Of a DNA stretch of 64,000 nucleotides, positions 35,599 through 44,171 are shown in pieces. The position numbers and the translations under genes are program-made. This stretch comes from an uncultured Psychroserpens sp. (GTDB lineage: Bacteria; Bacteroidota; Bacteroidia; Flavobacteriales; Flavobacteriaceae), in contig NZ_CANLNS010000008.1 in the NCBI RefSeq assembly GCF_947492715.1, positions 1 through 64,000 on the forward strand, in the 5' to 3' direction. Below the pieces are notes generated by a model. The model worked only from the letters and a program-made list of their open reading frames with translations, was not told the DNA's origin and did not search any database. The first letter of the stretch is position 1, and every line of letters starts with the position of its first letter.

Positions 35599-36045
35599 TT
35601 ATTTTAAAAAATTGATTGTTAATGGGTAGTGGTATAATTCACCGTCTCTCGCTTTTAAACTAGCTATAACAATAAATACAAGTTCTAGTATAAATCCTAT
35701 TATGGCAAGAAATGCTAAACCGCCAGTAATAAATAGAAGGGGAGAAGGTTTACCAATATTGATATGAAAATCATGAAATCCATGAAAATCAACAAAATCT
35801 AAACCGTTAAAAACTTTAAAAATGAAAAACGGAATTGATATGGTACCAAGAATTAATGTATAAAGCAAAATGCTTATTTGAAAATTAATGGCTTGCTTTC
35901 CATGAGTGTCTACAAATTCAGATTTGTCTTTGTTAACCATCCATAGTACTATAGGTCCGATATAGTTTCCTAAGGGAATTATAAACCTACTAAAGGTTGA
36001 TAAATGAATGAATGTTGCGATGTTTTTTGAGTGATTGTCTGGCAT
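35599..36045 (-). CDS. DUF4870-like membrane protein
   Basis: 148 residues with three to four membrane segments. The start (NIATFIHLSTFSRFIIPLGNYIGPIVLWMVNKD, quoted in part: YIGPIVLWMVNKD) and FVDTHGKQAINFQISI are diagnostic of the DUF4870 family. A His-rich loop (FHGFHDFHINIG) is a local peculiarity. Function unknown. It lies upstream of padR with 164 bases between, so it may be separately transcribed. Confidence 0.85.
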   Translation of the reverse strand: MPDNHSKNIATFIHLSTFSRFIIPLGNYIGPIVLWMVNKDKSEFVDTHGKQAINFQISILLYTLILGTISIPFFIFKVFNGLDFVDFHGFHDFHINIGKPSPLLFITGGLAFLAIIGFILELVFIVIASLKARDGELYHYPLTINFLK

Positions 36046-36189
36046 GATTTTAAAACATATAGTAATTTCTTATACAAATATATGTCTAAAAACAGGTATT
36101 ATGTTACGCATAGTACTTAAATTTAACATAATATTAACAAATGGTAGTGTCAATTATTTTCAATAAATTAGCTGAAACTTCCAGTAAAT

Positions 36190-36648
36190 ATGACCGTTTC
36201 ACCTAAAAAACTCAATACTTTTTTATTATTTAAATTACCCTCCGCATATTTTTGTGGTGTACGTACTAAATCGTTAGATGAGAACAGTTGCGTAGTATCT
36301 GTTAAGCATAGATGGTTTAATCAAAACCCATTTAAGTCTATGTTTTGGGCTGTACAAGGTATGGCTGCCGAGTTAACCACAGGAGCCTTGGTCATGTCAA
36401 AAATTAGGAATAGTGGGCATAAAATTTCGATGCTGGTAGCAAGTAACAATGGATCATTTACAAAAAAGGCCACAGGTAGGATTACGTTTACTTGTAATGA
36501 AGGTAAAAACATTGATGAAGCTATCAAAAATGCTATTGCAACTGGAGAAGGTCAAACGGTATGGTTAAATTCAAAAGGTATTAATAGTGAAGGTATTCAG
36601 GTATCAGAGTTTAACTTTGAATGGACTATTAAGGTGAGAAGTAAATAG
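36190..36648 (+). CDS. DUF4442 hotdog-fold thioesterase-like protein
   Basis: 152 residues. VSVKHRWFNQNPFKSMFWAVQGMAAELTTG (quoted in part: NQNPFKSMFWAVQGMAAE) is the long helix-containing core of the hotdog fold in DUF4442 proteins, related to PaaI-type acyl-CoA thioesterases. The following strands contain KATGRITFTCNEG. Substrate unknown. Divergent from the DUF4870 gene. Confidence 0.8.
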   Translation: MTVSPKKLNTFLLFKLPSAYFCGVRTKSLDENSCVVSVKHRWFNQNPFKSMFWAVQGMAAELTTGALVMSKIRNSGHKISMLVASNNGSFTKKATGRITFTCNEGKNIDEAIKNAIATGEGQTVWLNSKGINSEGIQVSEFNFEWTIKVRSK

Positions 36649-36707
36649 ATTGTAACAAATAACAGATTCTTTAAACATATAGGTAATCAATTAAAAAACA
36701 CAAACAC

Positions 36708-37505
36708 ATGACATCACACGAAATCGATTACAGAATTTACGGAGAAGAAATGCAATATGTCGAAATAGAGCTCGATCCTCAAGAAGGCGTTATTGCAGAG
36801 TCTGGGAGCTTTATGATGATGGATGACGGTATCAAAATGGAAACTATTTTTGGTGACGGTTCACAGAAAGACACAGGTTTTTTTGGAAAAATATTAGGGG
36901 CAGGAAAGCGTATTCTCACGGGAGAAAGTTTATTTATGACCGCATTTTATAACGACCTTTCTGGAAAGCGAAATGTCTCTTTCGCATCACCTTATCCAGG
37001 GAAAATTGTACCTATAGATCTAACCGAATATAACGGCAAATTCATTTGTCAGAAAGATGCCTTTTTATGCGCTGCAAAAGGGGTAAGTATAGGTATAGAG
37101 TTTTCTAAAAAACTTGGGAGAGGACTTTTTGGAGGCGAAGGCTTTATAATGCAAAAGCTAGAAGGAGATGGTATGGCCTTCGTTCATGCTGGTGGGACCA
37201 TGGCTCGAAAAGAATTACAAGCAGGAGAAACCTTAAGAGTTGATACAGGCTGTATTGTTGGTTTTACTCAGGATATAGATTATGATATCGAATTTGTAGG
37301 AGGTATTAAGAACACCGTTTTTGGAGGCGAAGGTTTGTTTTTTGCTAAACTTCGTGGACCAGGAGTTGTTTACGTGCAGTCTTTACCGTTTAGTAGATTA
37401 GCTGGACGTGTATTATCATCATTACCTAAAGGAGGTAAGAGTAAAGGTGAAGGAAGTATACTTGGTGGTTTGGGTGATTTACTGGATGGCGACAATAGGT
37501 TTTAA
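36708..37505 (+). CDS. AIM24/TIGR00266-family protein
   Basis: 265 residues, soluble. The chain follows the AIM24 pattern: [24 protein letters not shown] (quoted in part: [14 protein letters not shown]), [53 protein letters not shown] and [14 protein letters not shown]. Double-stranded beta-helix fold; its role in bacteria is unclear. A Gly/Lys-rich tail ends the protein. 59 bases after the DUF4442 gene. Confidence 0.9.
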   Translation: MTSHEIDYRIYGEEMQYVEIELDPQEGVIAESGSFMMMDDGIKMETIFGDGSQKDTGFFGKILGAGKRILTGESLFMTAFYNDLSGKRNVSFASPYPGKIVPIDLTEYNGKFICQKDAFLCAAKGVSIGIEFSKKLGRGLFGGEGFIMQKLEGDGMAFVHAGGTMARKELQAGETLRVDTGCIVGFTQDIDYDIEFVGGIKNTVFGGEGLFFAKLRGPGVVYVQSLPFSRLAGRVLSSLPKGGKSKGEGSILGGLGDLLDGDNRF

Positions 37506-37530
37506 ATAACATTCTTGTAAGAAAATGATT

Positions 37531-37563
37531 AAAAAGGTTGTGTTTTGGACGCAACCTTTTTGT
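37531..37563 (+). terminator. Terminator after the AIM24-like gene
   Basis: The stem AAAAAGGTTGTG/CGCAACCTTTTT (one G-T) with a 7-base loop ends in a T run. Confidence 0.75.
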
Positions 37564-37608
37564 ATTTTAAACATCCTATTAATAGATCGTCAATCAAACT
37601 ATTAAATT

Positions 37609-39930
37609 ATGAAAAACGTTTTCTTTTTTCTTATTGTACTAATTTCAGGTGTCGCTAGTCATGGCCAAATTGTGAGTATTCCTGATACTAATTTTAAGAA
37701 TCAATTACTCAACTATACGCCATCAATTGATACTAATGGTGATGACGAGATACAAATTTCAGAGGCTGAGGCTGTAGCATCTTTAGAAGTTAGTAACATT
37801 TCATCTATAGTGGGTTTAGAAAGTTTTATAAATCTTATAGACCTTAAAATTACTTATAGTCATTTTACTTCTGGACTAACTATTCAAAATTTACCGAATT
37901 TAGAAATATTTGACCTGACTTATGTTGGTTTACCTAGTTTAAGCATGGTCAATTTGCCTAGTTTAAAGGAGTTTGAACTGGGGTATTTAACCGAAGGGAG
38001 TACTATAAATACTGTAGACTTTGATTCATGTAATTGCCCTGATATGGAACGTGTTTTTCTAAACCAAGCGTTTTACATTACGACTCTTGATATAAGTGAT
38101 TTTATCAATTTAAAGTACTTAGGTATAGAGATAGCAGATAATTTTACTGAACTAGATATTTCTAATAATATCAATTTAGAAACCATCTTTCTCTATAATA
38201 CTGGAATTTCACAACTAAATTTTAGTCAAAACTCCAATATCAAGAATATTAATCTATTCTATCATATTGGTATTTTGGAAATGGATTTAACCAATTGCCC
38301 AAATCTAGAACGTGTGGAAGCAGAGGAAGTTAATTTTTCTGAGCTAGACCTTAGTAATAGCCCTAATCTTAACATACTCTATTTGCAATCTGTTTACACT
38401 AGTGTTCTTAATATAAAAAATGGTACCACAGCTGAAGCAAGTTATATGTATTTTCTCTATGCGGATTATATTTGTGCCGATGATAACGAATTAGATGCAA
38501 TAGTGGCTGAATTTGATCCTCAAACCAATAATAATCCTGTTATCAATTCGTACTGTTCATTTACTCCAGGAGGAAGTTTTTATACTATTGGTGGAGAAAA
38601 TAAATTGGATGCTAATTCTGATGGTTGTGACAGTAATGATAATCTGTATCCGAGTTTGAAGTTTAATATTTCAGATGGAACAAATACTGGTACTTATATC
38701 TCAAATCCTTCTGGGAATTATAGTATTCCTCTTTCTGAAGGGATGCATACATTAACACCAGTTATAGAAAACCCAACTTATTTTAGTACGCCAAGCCCTT
38801 TAACGGTTAGCTTTCCTTCGGAAATGAGTCCGTTTAATCAAGATTTTTGTATTACACCTAATGGTGTTCATAATGACTTAGAGGTTTTTATTGTACCACT
38901 AACTGAGGCTATTCCAGGTTTTGATGCAACCTATAAAGTTGTTTATAAGAATGTGGGGAATACGTTGGTGTCTGGCTCTGTAGATTTTGATTACAGTTTC
39001 GATCGTGATTATATGGAATATGTATCATCTTTACCTTCGGAAATGTCTCATACTAATAATGTGTTGTCTTGGAATTATACAGACCTGTCGCCATTTGAGT
39101 CTAGAGAGATTGTAGTTACATTTACCCTAAACACACCTACGGATATTGATTTTCCACTTAATTTAGATGACGAGCTCAATTTTGAAGCCTTTATTTATCC
39201 TATTACAGGTGACGAGACTCCCGATAATAATGATTTCGGTTTAAAGCAAATTGTAGTCAATTCATTCGACCCTAATGATATAAGATGCTTAGAAGGTGAA
39301 TTTATTTTACCTGAACGCGTTGGTGAGTACGTACACTATCTTATTCGTTTTGAAAATTTAGGAACGGCCAATGCCACAAACATTGTGGTTAAGGATAATA
39401 TAGATCCTGCAAAGTTTGATATCAATACCTTGGTGCCATTAGATGGAAGTCATGCCTATTATACTCGAATTAATGAGAGTAATATTGTGGAGTTTATTTT
39501 TGAAAACATTAATCTGCCTTTTGATGATGCCAATAATGATGGCTATGTCCTTTTCAAAATAAAAACTTTAGAGAGCTTGGTATTAGGCGATCAATTTTCT
39601 AATCAGGCCGAGATTTATTTCGATTTTAATGCACCAATTATTACTAATAATTATACAACAGACGTGGCTGAAGAGAATTTAAGTATTCCAGATCATCAGG
39701 TCATGGCAATCTCAATGTTTCCAAACCCAGTGAATGACCTACTAAATATAGAAAGTACTGAGGTTTTAAATACAGCAGTGATTTATGATTTAAATGGAAG
39801 AACTGTATTAAATGTTGTTTTAAATACGAATCAAACACGATTAGACTTAAGTCAACTTACCGAAGGTGTGTACTTTTTAAAAGTGAATTCTAGTACAAAA
39901 ACAAGAACTTTAAAACTCATAAAATCCTAG
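37609..39930 (+). CDS. Secreted leucine-rich-repeat protein with T9SS type A tail
   Basis: 773 residues with a signal peptide (MKNVFFFLIVLISGVASHG). It opens with IPDTNFKNQLL and an EF-hand-like DTNGDDEIQISEAEA. About eleven irregular leucine-rich repeats follow (about 50-290: LDISNNINLETIFLYN, LDLSNSPNLNILYLQS). Then come a carboxypeptidase-like strand domain and a DUF11-like/conserved-repeat domain (FDPNDIRCLEGEF...VHYLIRFENLGTANA). The type A sorting tail is SMFPNPVNDLLNIES...LTEGVYFLKV...RTLKLIK. A common architecture of flavobacterial surface proteins, probably a binder of proteins or glycans. Confidence 0.9.
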   Translation: MKNVFFFLIVLISGVASHGQIVSIPDTNFKNQLLNYTPSIDTNGDDEIQISEAEAVASLEVSNISSIVGLESFINLIDLKITYSHFTSGLTIQNLPNLEIFDLTYVGLPSLSMVNLPSLKEFELGYLTEGSTINTVDFDSCNCPDMERVFLNQAFYITTLDISDFINLKYLGIEIADNFTELDISNNINLETIFLYNTGISQLNFSQNSNIKNINLFYHIGILEMDLTNCPNLERVEAEEVNFSELDLSNSPNLNILYLQSVYTSVLNIKNGTTAEASYMYFLYADYICADDNELDAIVAEFDPQTNNNPVINSYCSFTPGGSFYTIGGENKLDANSDGCDSNDNLYPSLKFNISDGTNTGTYISNPSGNYSIPLSEGMHTLTPVIENPTYFSTPSPLTVSFPSEMSPFNQDFCITPNGVHNDLEVFIVPLTEAIPGFDATYKVVYKNVGNTLVSGSVDFDYSFDRDYMEYVSSLPSEMSHTNNVLSWNYTDLSPFESREIVVTFTLNTPTDIDFPLNLDDELNFEAFIYPITGDETPDNNDFGLKQIVVNSFDPNDIRCLEGEFILPERVGEYVHYLIRFENLGTANATNIVVKDNIDPAKFDINTLVPLDGSHAYYTRINESNIVEFIFENINLPFDDANNDGYVLFKIKTLESLVLGDQFSNQAEIYFDFNAPIITNNYTTDVAEENLSIPDHQVMAISMFPNPVNDLLNIESTEVLNTAVIYDLNGRTVLNVVLNTNQTRLDLSQLTEGVYFLKVNSSTKTRTLKLIKS

Positions 39931-40114
39931 AGCTGCACTTGCGTTGAGGTGTTTTTAAAATAAAATGACCCATCTTTTTAACATATAATTGGCTGTTAAT
40001 TTTTTTATTACTTCGTCAAGTGAACCGATTTTTTCACTACATTTAGAATGTAATAATAAATCAAACGCTTATAAAACAAATCTACTTTTTTTAAACCCTA
40101 AACCCAATTAAAGA

Positions 40115-40312
40115 ATGGCAAGAGCAATGTTTGAGTACACTAAAACTGTACTTAATAAAGTTAGTTTCGACGCTACATTGTTCTGTAAAGAATTACAAAA
40201 GGCACTTCAAAGATTATTACCATACGAAATTGAAGAGCTTAAGATTTATATTAAATCTTTAATCTTACAGAACCCAGAATTAGATCAATGTTTAATCTTA
40301 TTAAATGAATAA
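40115..40312 (+). CDS. Conserved small flavobacterial protein (65 aa)
   Basis: 65 residues with no signal or membrane segment: MARAMFEYTKTVLNKVSFD, FCKELQKALQRLLPYEIEEL and LQNPELDQCLILLNE. Mostly helical and compact. I recognise the type as a small protein widespread in Flavobacteriia with unknown function. It stands alone with its own terminator, and a near-consensus -7 box (TACATTTA) lies at 40038, which suggests an abundant independent transcript. Confidence 0.8.
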   Translation: MARAMFEYTKTVLNKVSFDATLFCKELQKALQRLLPYEIEELKIYIKSLILQNPELDQCLILLNE

Positions 40313-40342
40313 AAAAAAGCGACTTACGAGTCGCTTTTTTTA
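40312..40342 (+). terminator. Terminator after the 65-aa protein gene
   Basis: The stem AAGCGACT/AGTCGCTT with a TACG tetraloop is flanked by A8 and T7. It is symmetrical enough to serve the convergent oxyR gene too. Confidence 0.85.
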
Positions 40343-40367
40343 GAATTAGTAGTTTTTAGATGGCTTT

Positions 40368-41306
40368 TTATTTAGCTATCGGACTAATAATTTCAACGTT
40401 TTGAAATGCTATGGCGCCTCTAATAATACCAGATATGACATTGTGCAAGGCATCAATAATTTGCATTTTTAATTCGCTTTTGTGATAAATAATACTCACT
40501 TCACGAGCAGGTGAAGGTGCATTAAAATGATGTAACTTATTCGACATTTTCTCATTTAAATCGAGTGTATTTAAATAGGGTAGGAGTGTCATCCCTAGCC
40601 CTTCGTTAGATAACTTTACTAGCGTTTCTATGCTACCGCTTTCTAACTGAAATTTATCGTCTTCATGAGTTTTAAATGCTTTACATAGATTGATAACGCC
40701 ATCTCTAAAACAATGACCATCTTCTAGAAGTAACATGTCGTTAATGTCTAAATCTGAAACGTCAATTTTTTTCTTGTCTTTTAACCTGTGATCGTCTGGA
40801 ATGTAGCCAACAAATGGCTCGTAGTAGAGCACACGTTCCTTTATAGTATCATGTTCTAAGGGGGTTGCGGCAATGGCTGCATCTAAATGACCATCTGCAA
40901 TTCTTGTGATAATTTCTTCTGTAGTGAGCTCCTCAATTTTAAGTTTAACTTTTGGATACTTTTTTATAAAAGTTTTTAGAAACATTGGCAGGAGCGTTGG
41001 CATTATTGTTGGAATAATACCAATTTTAAATTCGCCTCCAATAAACCCTTTTTGTTGATCTACAATATCTTGAATACGATCTGATTCGTCAACGATATTT
41101 TTGGCCTGTTGTACTATTTTTTTACCAACGTCGGTAAGTTCAATAGGTTTTTTACTTCTATCGAAAATAAGTATATCTAGCTCATCTTCAAGTTTTTGTA
41201 TTTGCGTGCTTAGTGTTGGTTGGGTTACAAAACACTTCTCTGCGGCTTTAGTAAAGTTCTTATGTTCGGCTATAGCCAACACATAATGAAGTTGTGTTAT
41301 TGTCAT
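40368..41306 (-). CDS. oxyR: Hydrogen-peroxide sensing LysR-type regulator OxyR
   Basis: 312 residues. The N-terminal LysR winged helix (about 1-60) has FTKAAEKCFVTQPTLSTQIQKLED (quoted in part: CFVTQPTLSTQ). The effector domain has the two redox cysteines in DGHCFRDGVINLC; counted from the ATG they are C199 and C208, the same positions as in E. coli OxyR. Oxidation to a disulfide would switch on peroxide-defence genes. The divergent dps gene is the classical target, and the short intergenic region contains a repeated element. Confidence 0.93.
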   Translation of the reverse strand: MTITQLHYVLAIAEHKNFTKAAEKCFVTQPTLSTQIQKLEDELDILIFDRSKKPIELTDVGKKIVQQAKNIVDESDRIQDIVDQQKGFIGGEFKIGIIPTIMPTLLPMFLKTFIKKYPKVKLKIEELTTEEIITRIADGHLDAAIAATPLEHDTIKERVLYYEPFVGYIPDDHRLKDKKKIDVSDLDINDMLLLEDGHCFRDGVINLCKAFKTHEDDKFQLESGSIETLVKLSNEGLGMTLLPYLNTLDLNEKMSNKLHHFNAPSPAREVSIIYHKSELKMQIIDALHNVISGIIRGAIAFQNVEIISPIAK

Positions 41307-41330
41307 AGTTATTCATTTAGACTATAAAAA

Positions 41331-41355
41331 TATAAAAACTATTTATAAAAACTAT
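41331..41355. promoter_or_regulatory. Direct repeat in the oxyR-dps intergenic region
   Basis: TATAAAAACTAT occurs at 41331-41342 and 41344-41355, two identical 12-mers with a 13-base offset. Each ends in CTAT, an element of OxyR half-sites. The spacing is not the E. coli tetrad spacing. Confidence 0.5.
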
Positions 41356-41378
41356 AATCAATTCAATTAATTATAAAA

Positions 41379-41386
41379 TAAATTTG
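41379..41386 (+). promoter_or_regulatory. -7 box of dps
   Basis: TAAATTTG is an exact TAnnTTTG. No TTG is present at -33, and the repeated CTAT element sits 24-48 bases upstream, consistent with an activated promoter. Confidence 0.5.
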
Positions 41387-41409
41387 CATAAACAAAAACA
41401 ATAGAAGAT

Positions 41410-41889
41410 ATGACACTAAATAGCATAGGTTTAGATACCCAGAAAACAAAAAAGATAACAGGAGATTTGAATTATCTCCTTGCAAATTTTCAAATTTATT
41501 ATCAAAACTTAAGAGGTATTCATTGGAACATAAGAGGAAAACGTTTTTTTGATTTACACGTAAAATTTGAAGAGCTGTATACTGATGCCAATGTAAAAGT
41601 AGATGAAATTGCAGAGCGTATTTTAACGTTAGGAGCAACACCATTACATACGTTCGAAGATTACACGAAAGCGGCCAAAGTTCCTGTAGGAAGGCACATT
41701 TCAGAAGATGAAAAAGCCGTAAGACTTATTGTTGCTTCTTTAACCGAATTATTAAAAATAGAACGTCAAATTCTAGATGACTCAGGCAACGCCCAAGACG
41801 AAGGAACGAATTCTATGATGAGTGATTTCATTACAGAACAAGAAAAAACAGTTTGGATGATGAAAGCATGGTTGGGTGAAAGTGTATAG
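41410..41889 (+). CDS. dps: Dps-family ferritin-like DNA-protecting protein
   Basis: 159 residues forming a four-helix bundle. The inter-subunit ferroxidase centre is visible as NLRGIHWNIRGKRFFDLH and FEELYTDANVKVDEIAERI (His, His/Asp and Glu ligands). A dodecamer would oxidise ferrous iron with hydrogen peroxide and shield DNA. The length is typical and the N-terminal tail is short, so non-specific DNA binding may be weak. Divergent from oxyR. Confidence 0.95.
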   Translation: MTLNSIGLDTQKTKKITGDLNYLLANFQIYYQNLRGIHWNIRGKRFFDLHVKFEELYTDANVKVDEIAERILTLGATPLHTFEDYTKAAKVPVGRHISEDEKAVRLIVASLTELLKIERQILDDSGNAQDEGTNSMMSDFITEQEKTVWMMKAWLGESV

Positions 41890-41912
41890 GATCCCAAACA
41901 TTTAAGTAAAAG

Positions 41913-41950
41913 AAAAAACCCTTTCGAATAATCAATTCGAAAGGGTTTTA
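41913..41950. terminator. Bidirectional terminator between dps and the Kazal lipoprotein gene
   Basis: The 14-bp perfect stem AAAACCCTTTCGAA / TTCGAAAGGGTTTT with a 7-base loop is A-rich before and T-rich after. Confidence 0.85.
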
Positions 41951-41978
41951 TAATCAAGTTCAAAAATTCAACCAAATT

Positions 41979-43469
41979 TTATTCACAACCAGATTCAATA
42001 TTTGTAATCCATTCTGCTGTACTTACAACTTCAGGTCCTTCTGGATTATCACATCCAAAGAATAACCATTCGCTTGCGAAATTACCTGAGTTGGTATTTA
42101 CTGCTGCACCTACAGCTCCTGTTGGTGTAGTTACTATTTCCCATGTACCAGATGTTACAGAGTCGTTATTGATAGTAACATTTACGGTTCCATCTGCTCC
42201 AAATTCATAAATGTATTCCTGATCTCCAATTGTTACTGTCCAAAACTCACATTCAATTAAAAAATCTTCTATATCATCTTCAGAACAATCAGAAGGATTG
42301 TTTATATCTTCACATTCAACAAAGTCGTCTTCAGTAAATCCTTCACATTCTGCAACACATGCATTAGGGAATGTGATAACTTCGACTTGACCTCCTTCTT
42401 CAACTTCAACACATACTGGATCAAATTCTTCATCTAAACATTCTTCACATGGGATTTCTGTATCATCGCACTCAACAAAGTCTTCTTCATTAAATCCTTC
42501 ACATTCTGCAACACATGCATTAGGGAATGTAACTGTTTCTATTTCTCCTGTAGCTGTTTCTATTTCAACACATACTGGATCAAATTCTTCGTTAAAACAC
42601 TCATCACATTCATTACCTCCTTCATAGTCGCCAAAACAATCTTCTAAAATATCTTCAAATTCTTCAACATTGTTTACAGTAACAACTTCTTCATCTTCAG
42701 CTAATGTTACTTCAAATGGGTAAACAAAATCAAAATAGTAAGCGTCGTATAATGCTGTATCTAGTTCTTCTTGTGAGTTTACAGTAATTTCAACATTGTC
42801 ATCTGTGATAATTGTTAATGGGAAATTAAATGTAAAACAATCTGTTCCACCAGGGCAATTGTAATCTTCTTCACAGTTTTCGGCGAAATCTTCTTGCGTA
42901 AATCCATCGCACTCTGCATAACATGCATTCGGGTAAGTCATTAAAAATGTTTCGCCATCTGGAGCCACAACTTCCACACAAACAGGGTTGTAGTCTTCAA
43001 AACACTCACAATCTTGTTCGTCAAAATCACAGTCATCTAATAAATCTGCAAATTCTTCTTCATTATTAATTGTTACCACTTCAATGGCATCAGAATCGTC
43101 ATTATAAGTTTCTACATCAAAAGGAAATGCAACGCCATTAATGTATAAATCGTCTGTAGAGTTTATTAAAACTTCAACTAGATCTTCAAGACTATTTACA
43201 GCCACTGTAGTTCCGTTATTATAAGAAAGGTTCAATGGATATACAAAGTCAAAACAGAAATCGAAAACGATATTTCCGGTAGGGTTTTCTGTAGGAATCA
43301 TATTTCCTTGAGAATTGAATTGAAGTCTCAACTGAGATAAAGACGTTGTAATAGACGCACTTTCATCTATGTTTTGTTCTTCAATTACTGGTTCGTCATT
43401 TGTACATGACGTAAAAACGCTCGCAATTAAAGCGAAACTTAAAAGAAATAATTTGAAATTTTTCATCAT
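41979..43469 (-). CDS. Acidic lipoprotein with three Kazal-type protease-inhibitor domains
   Basis: 496 residues from ATG 43469 (MMKNFKLFLLSFALIASVFTSC, lipobox Cys22); a TTG at 43505 lies next to the predicted transcription start and is rejected. The mature protein is very acidic. The architecture repeats: two strand modules (FVYPLNLS...VNSLEDL; VTINNEEEFADLL) then a Kazal-like domain (about 148-197), the same modules again then Kazal 2 (about 287-334), and Kazal 3 (about 339-387). Kazal signatures are NPVCVEV...YPNACYAECDG and DPVCVE...FPNACVAECEG. A C-terminal strand domain with its own Cys pair ends it. Probably a surface-exposed inhibitor of serine proteases. Divergent from the ECF sigma gene and sharing its fecR promoter element. 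Confidence 0.87.
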   Translation of the reverse strand: MMKNFKLFLLSFALIASVFTSCTNDEPVIEEQNIDESASITTSLSQLRLQFNSQGNMIPTENPTGNIVFDFCFDFVYPLNLSYNNGTTVAVNSLEDLVEVLINSTDDLYINGVAFPFDVETYNDDSDAIEVVTINNEEEFADLLDDCDFDEQDCECFEDYNPVCVEVVAPDGETFLMTYPNACYAECDGFTQEDFAENCEEDYNCPGGTDCFTFNFPLTIITDDNVEITVNSQEELDTALYDAYYFDFVYPFEVTLAEDEEVVTVNNVEEFEDILEDCFGDYEGGNECDECFNEEFDPVCVEIETATGEIETVTFPNACVAECEGFNEEDFVECDDTEIPCEECLDEEFDPVCVEVEEGGQVEVITFPNACVAECEGFTEDDFVECEDINNPSDCSEDDIEDFLIECEFWTVTIGDQEYIYEFGADGTVNVTINNDSVTSGTWEIVTTPTGAVGAAVNTNSGNFASEWLFFGCDNPEGPEVVSTAEWITNIESGCE

Positions 43470-43513
43470 AGCAATTTTTAGATTAAATATGTTTTTGTCG
43501 ATCAATCATAACT

Positions 43514-43541
43514 AAGACAACTGTCAAAAAAAATACCCTAC
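43514..43541 (-). promoter_or_regulatory. ECF-type promoter of the Kazal lipoprotein gene
   Basis: On the minus strand: GTAGGGT (43541-43535), 14 bases, TTGTCTT (43520-43514), 45 bases before the ATG. The identical pair with identical spacing precedes fecR. The 14-base spacer between heptamers fits the -35/-10 geometry of ECF sigma promoters. Confidence 0.75.
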
Positions 43542-43573
43542 TTTTCACTCTAAATTTTTTTTATTTAGTTTTG

Positions 43574-44110
43574 ATGCATTCACTTTCAAACCAAATAATG
43601 CCTAAAGATCAACATAAAATATGTCATTCTGAAACTTTTGAATCCATCTATAAAACGTATGCGAAAGATCTAAGACGGTTTATATTTTTCAAAACTCAAG
43701 ATATAGATAAGGCCGAAGATATTCTGCAAGAGACATTTATTAAACTCTGGGATAATTGTGAAAAGGTAAATTATGATAAGGTGAAGAGTTATCTGTATAC
43801 AGTCGCGTCAAATACATTTTTAAATTCGGTGAAACATGAAAATGTTATTAAAAAACACCAACAAGGTTTAATTCATAAAACCACTAATGAATCTCCAGAG
43901 TTTATCATGTTAGAAAAGGAATTTATGGATAAGCTAGATCGAACCATCAATGGTCTGCCAGATAAGCAACGCGAGGTGTTTTTATTAAATAGAATTGAAA
44001 AAAAGAAATATAAAGATATTGCTCAACAATTAAATATTTCAATAAAAGCTGTAGAAAAACGAATGCACCTGGCTTTGGTGGTCATTAGGGAGGAGATTGG
44101 TAATATTTAA
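43574..44110 (+). CDS. ECF-subfamily RNA polymerase sigma factor (FecI-like)
   Basis: 178 residues from ATG 43574; a later Met at 43598 is an alternative. Region 2 reads FESIYKTYAKDLRRFIFFKTQDIDKAEDILQETFIKLW (quoted in part: DIDKAEDILQETFIKLWD). Region 4 has LPDKQREVFLLNRIEKKKYKDIA and LNISIKAVEKRMHLAL, with the recognition helix of a Bacteroidota FecI-type sigma. It would be held by the FecR protein encoded 61 bases downstream. Its predicted promoters (GTAGGGT-N14-TTGTCTT) precede fecR and the divergent Kazal gene, but are not seen in front of its own gene. Confidence 0.93.
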   Translation: MHSLSNQIMPKDQHKICHSETFESIYKTYAKDLRRFIFFKTQDIDKAEDILQETFIKLWDNCEKVNYDKVKSYLYTVASNTFLNSVKHENVIKKHQQGLIHKTTNESPEFIMLEKEFMDKLDRTINGLPDKQREVFLLNRIEKKKYKDIAQQLNISIKAVEKRMHLALVVIREEIGNI

Positions 44111-44128
44111 AAAAAATAAACATTTACG

Positions 44129-44156
44129 GTAGGGTTTTATTAATTGTAATTGTCTT
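44129..44156 (+). promoter_or_regulatory. ECF-type promoter of fecR-receptor operon
   Basis: GTAGGGT (44129-44135), 14 bases, TTGTCTT (44150-44156), ending 15 bases before the fecR ATG, so the leader would be very short. Same bipartite element as at 43514-43541 on the other strand. Confidence 0.75.
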
Positions 44157-44171
44157 TATATTAGAATACGC

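Noticed and set aside
43507-43573. ECF-type promoter in front of the sigma gene itself
   Set aside because: The GTAGGGT/TTGTCTT element there faces the opposite strand; no plus-strand copy exists.
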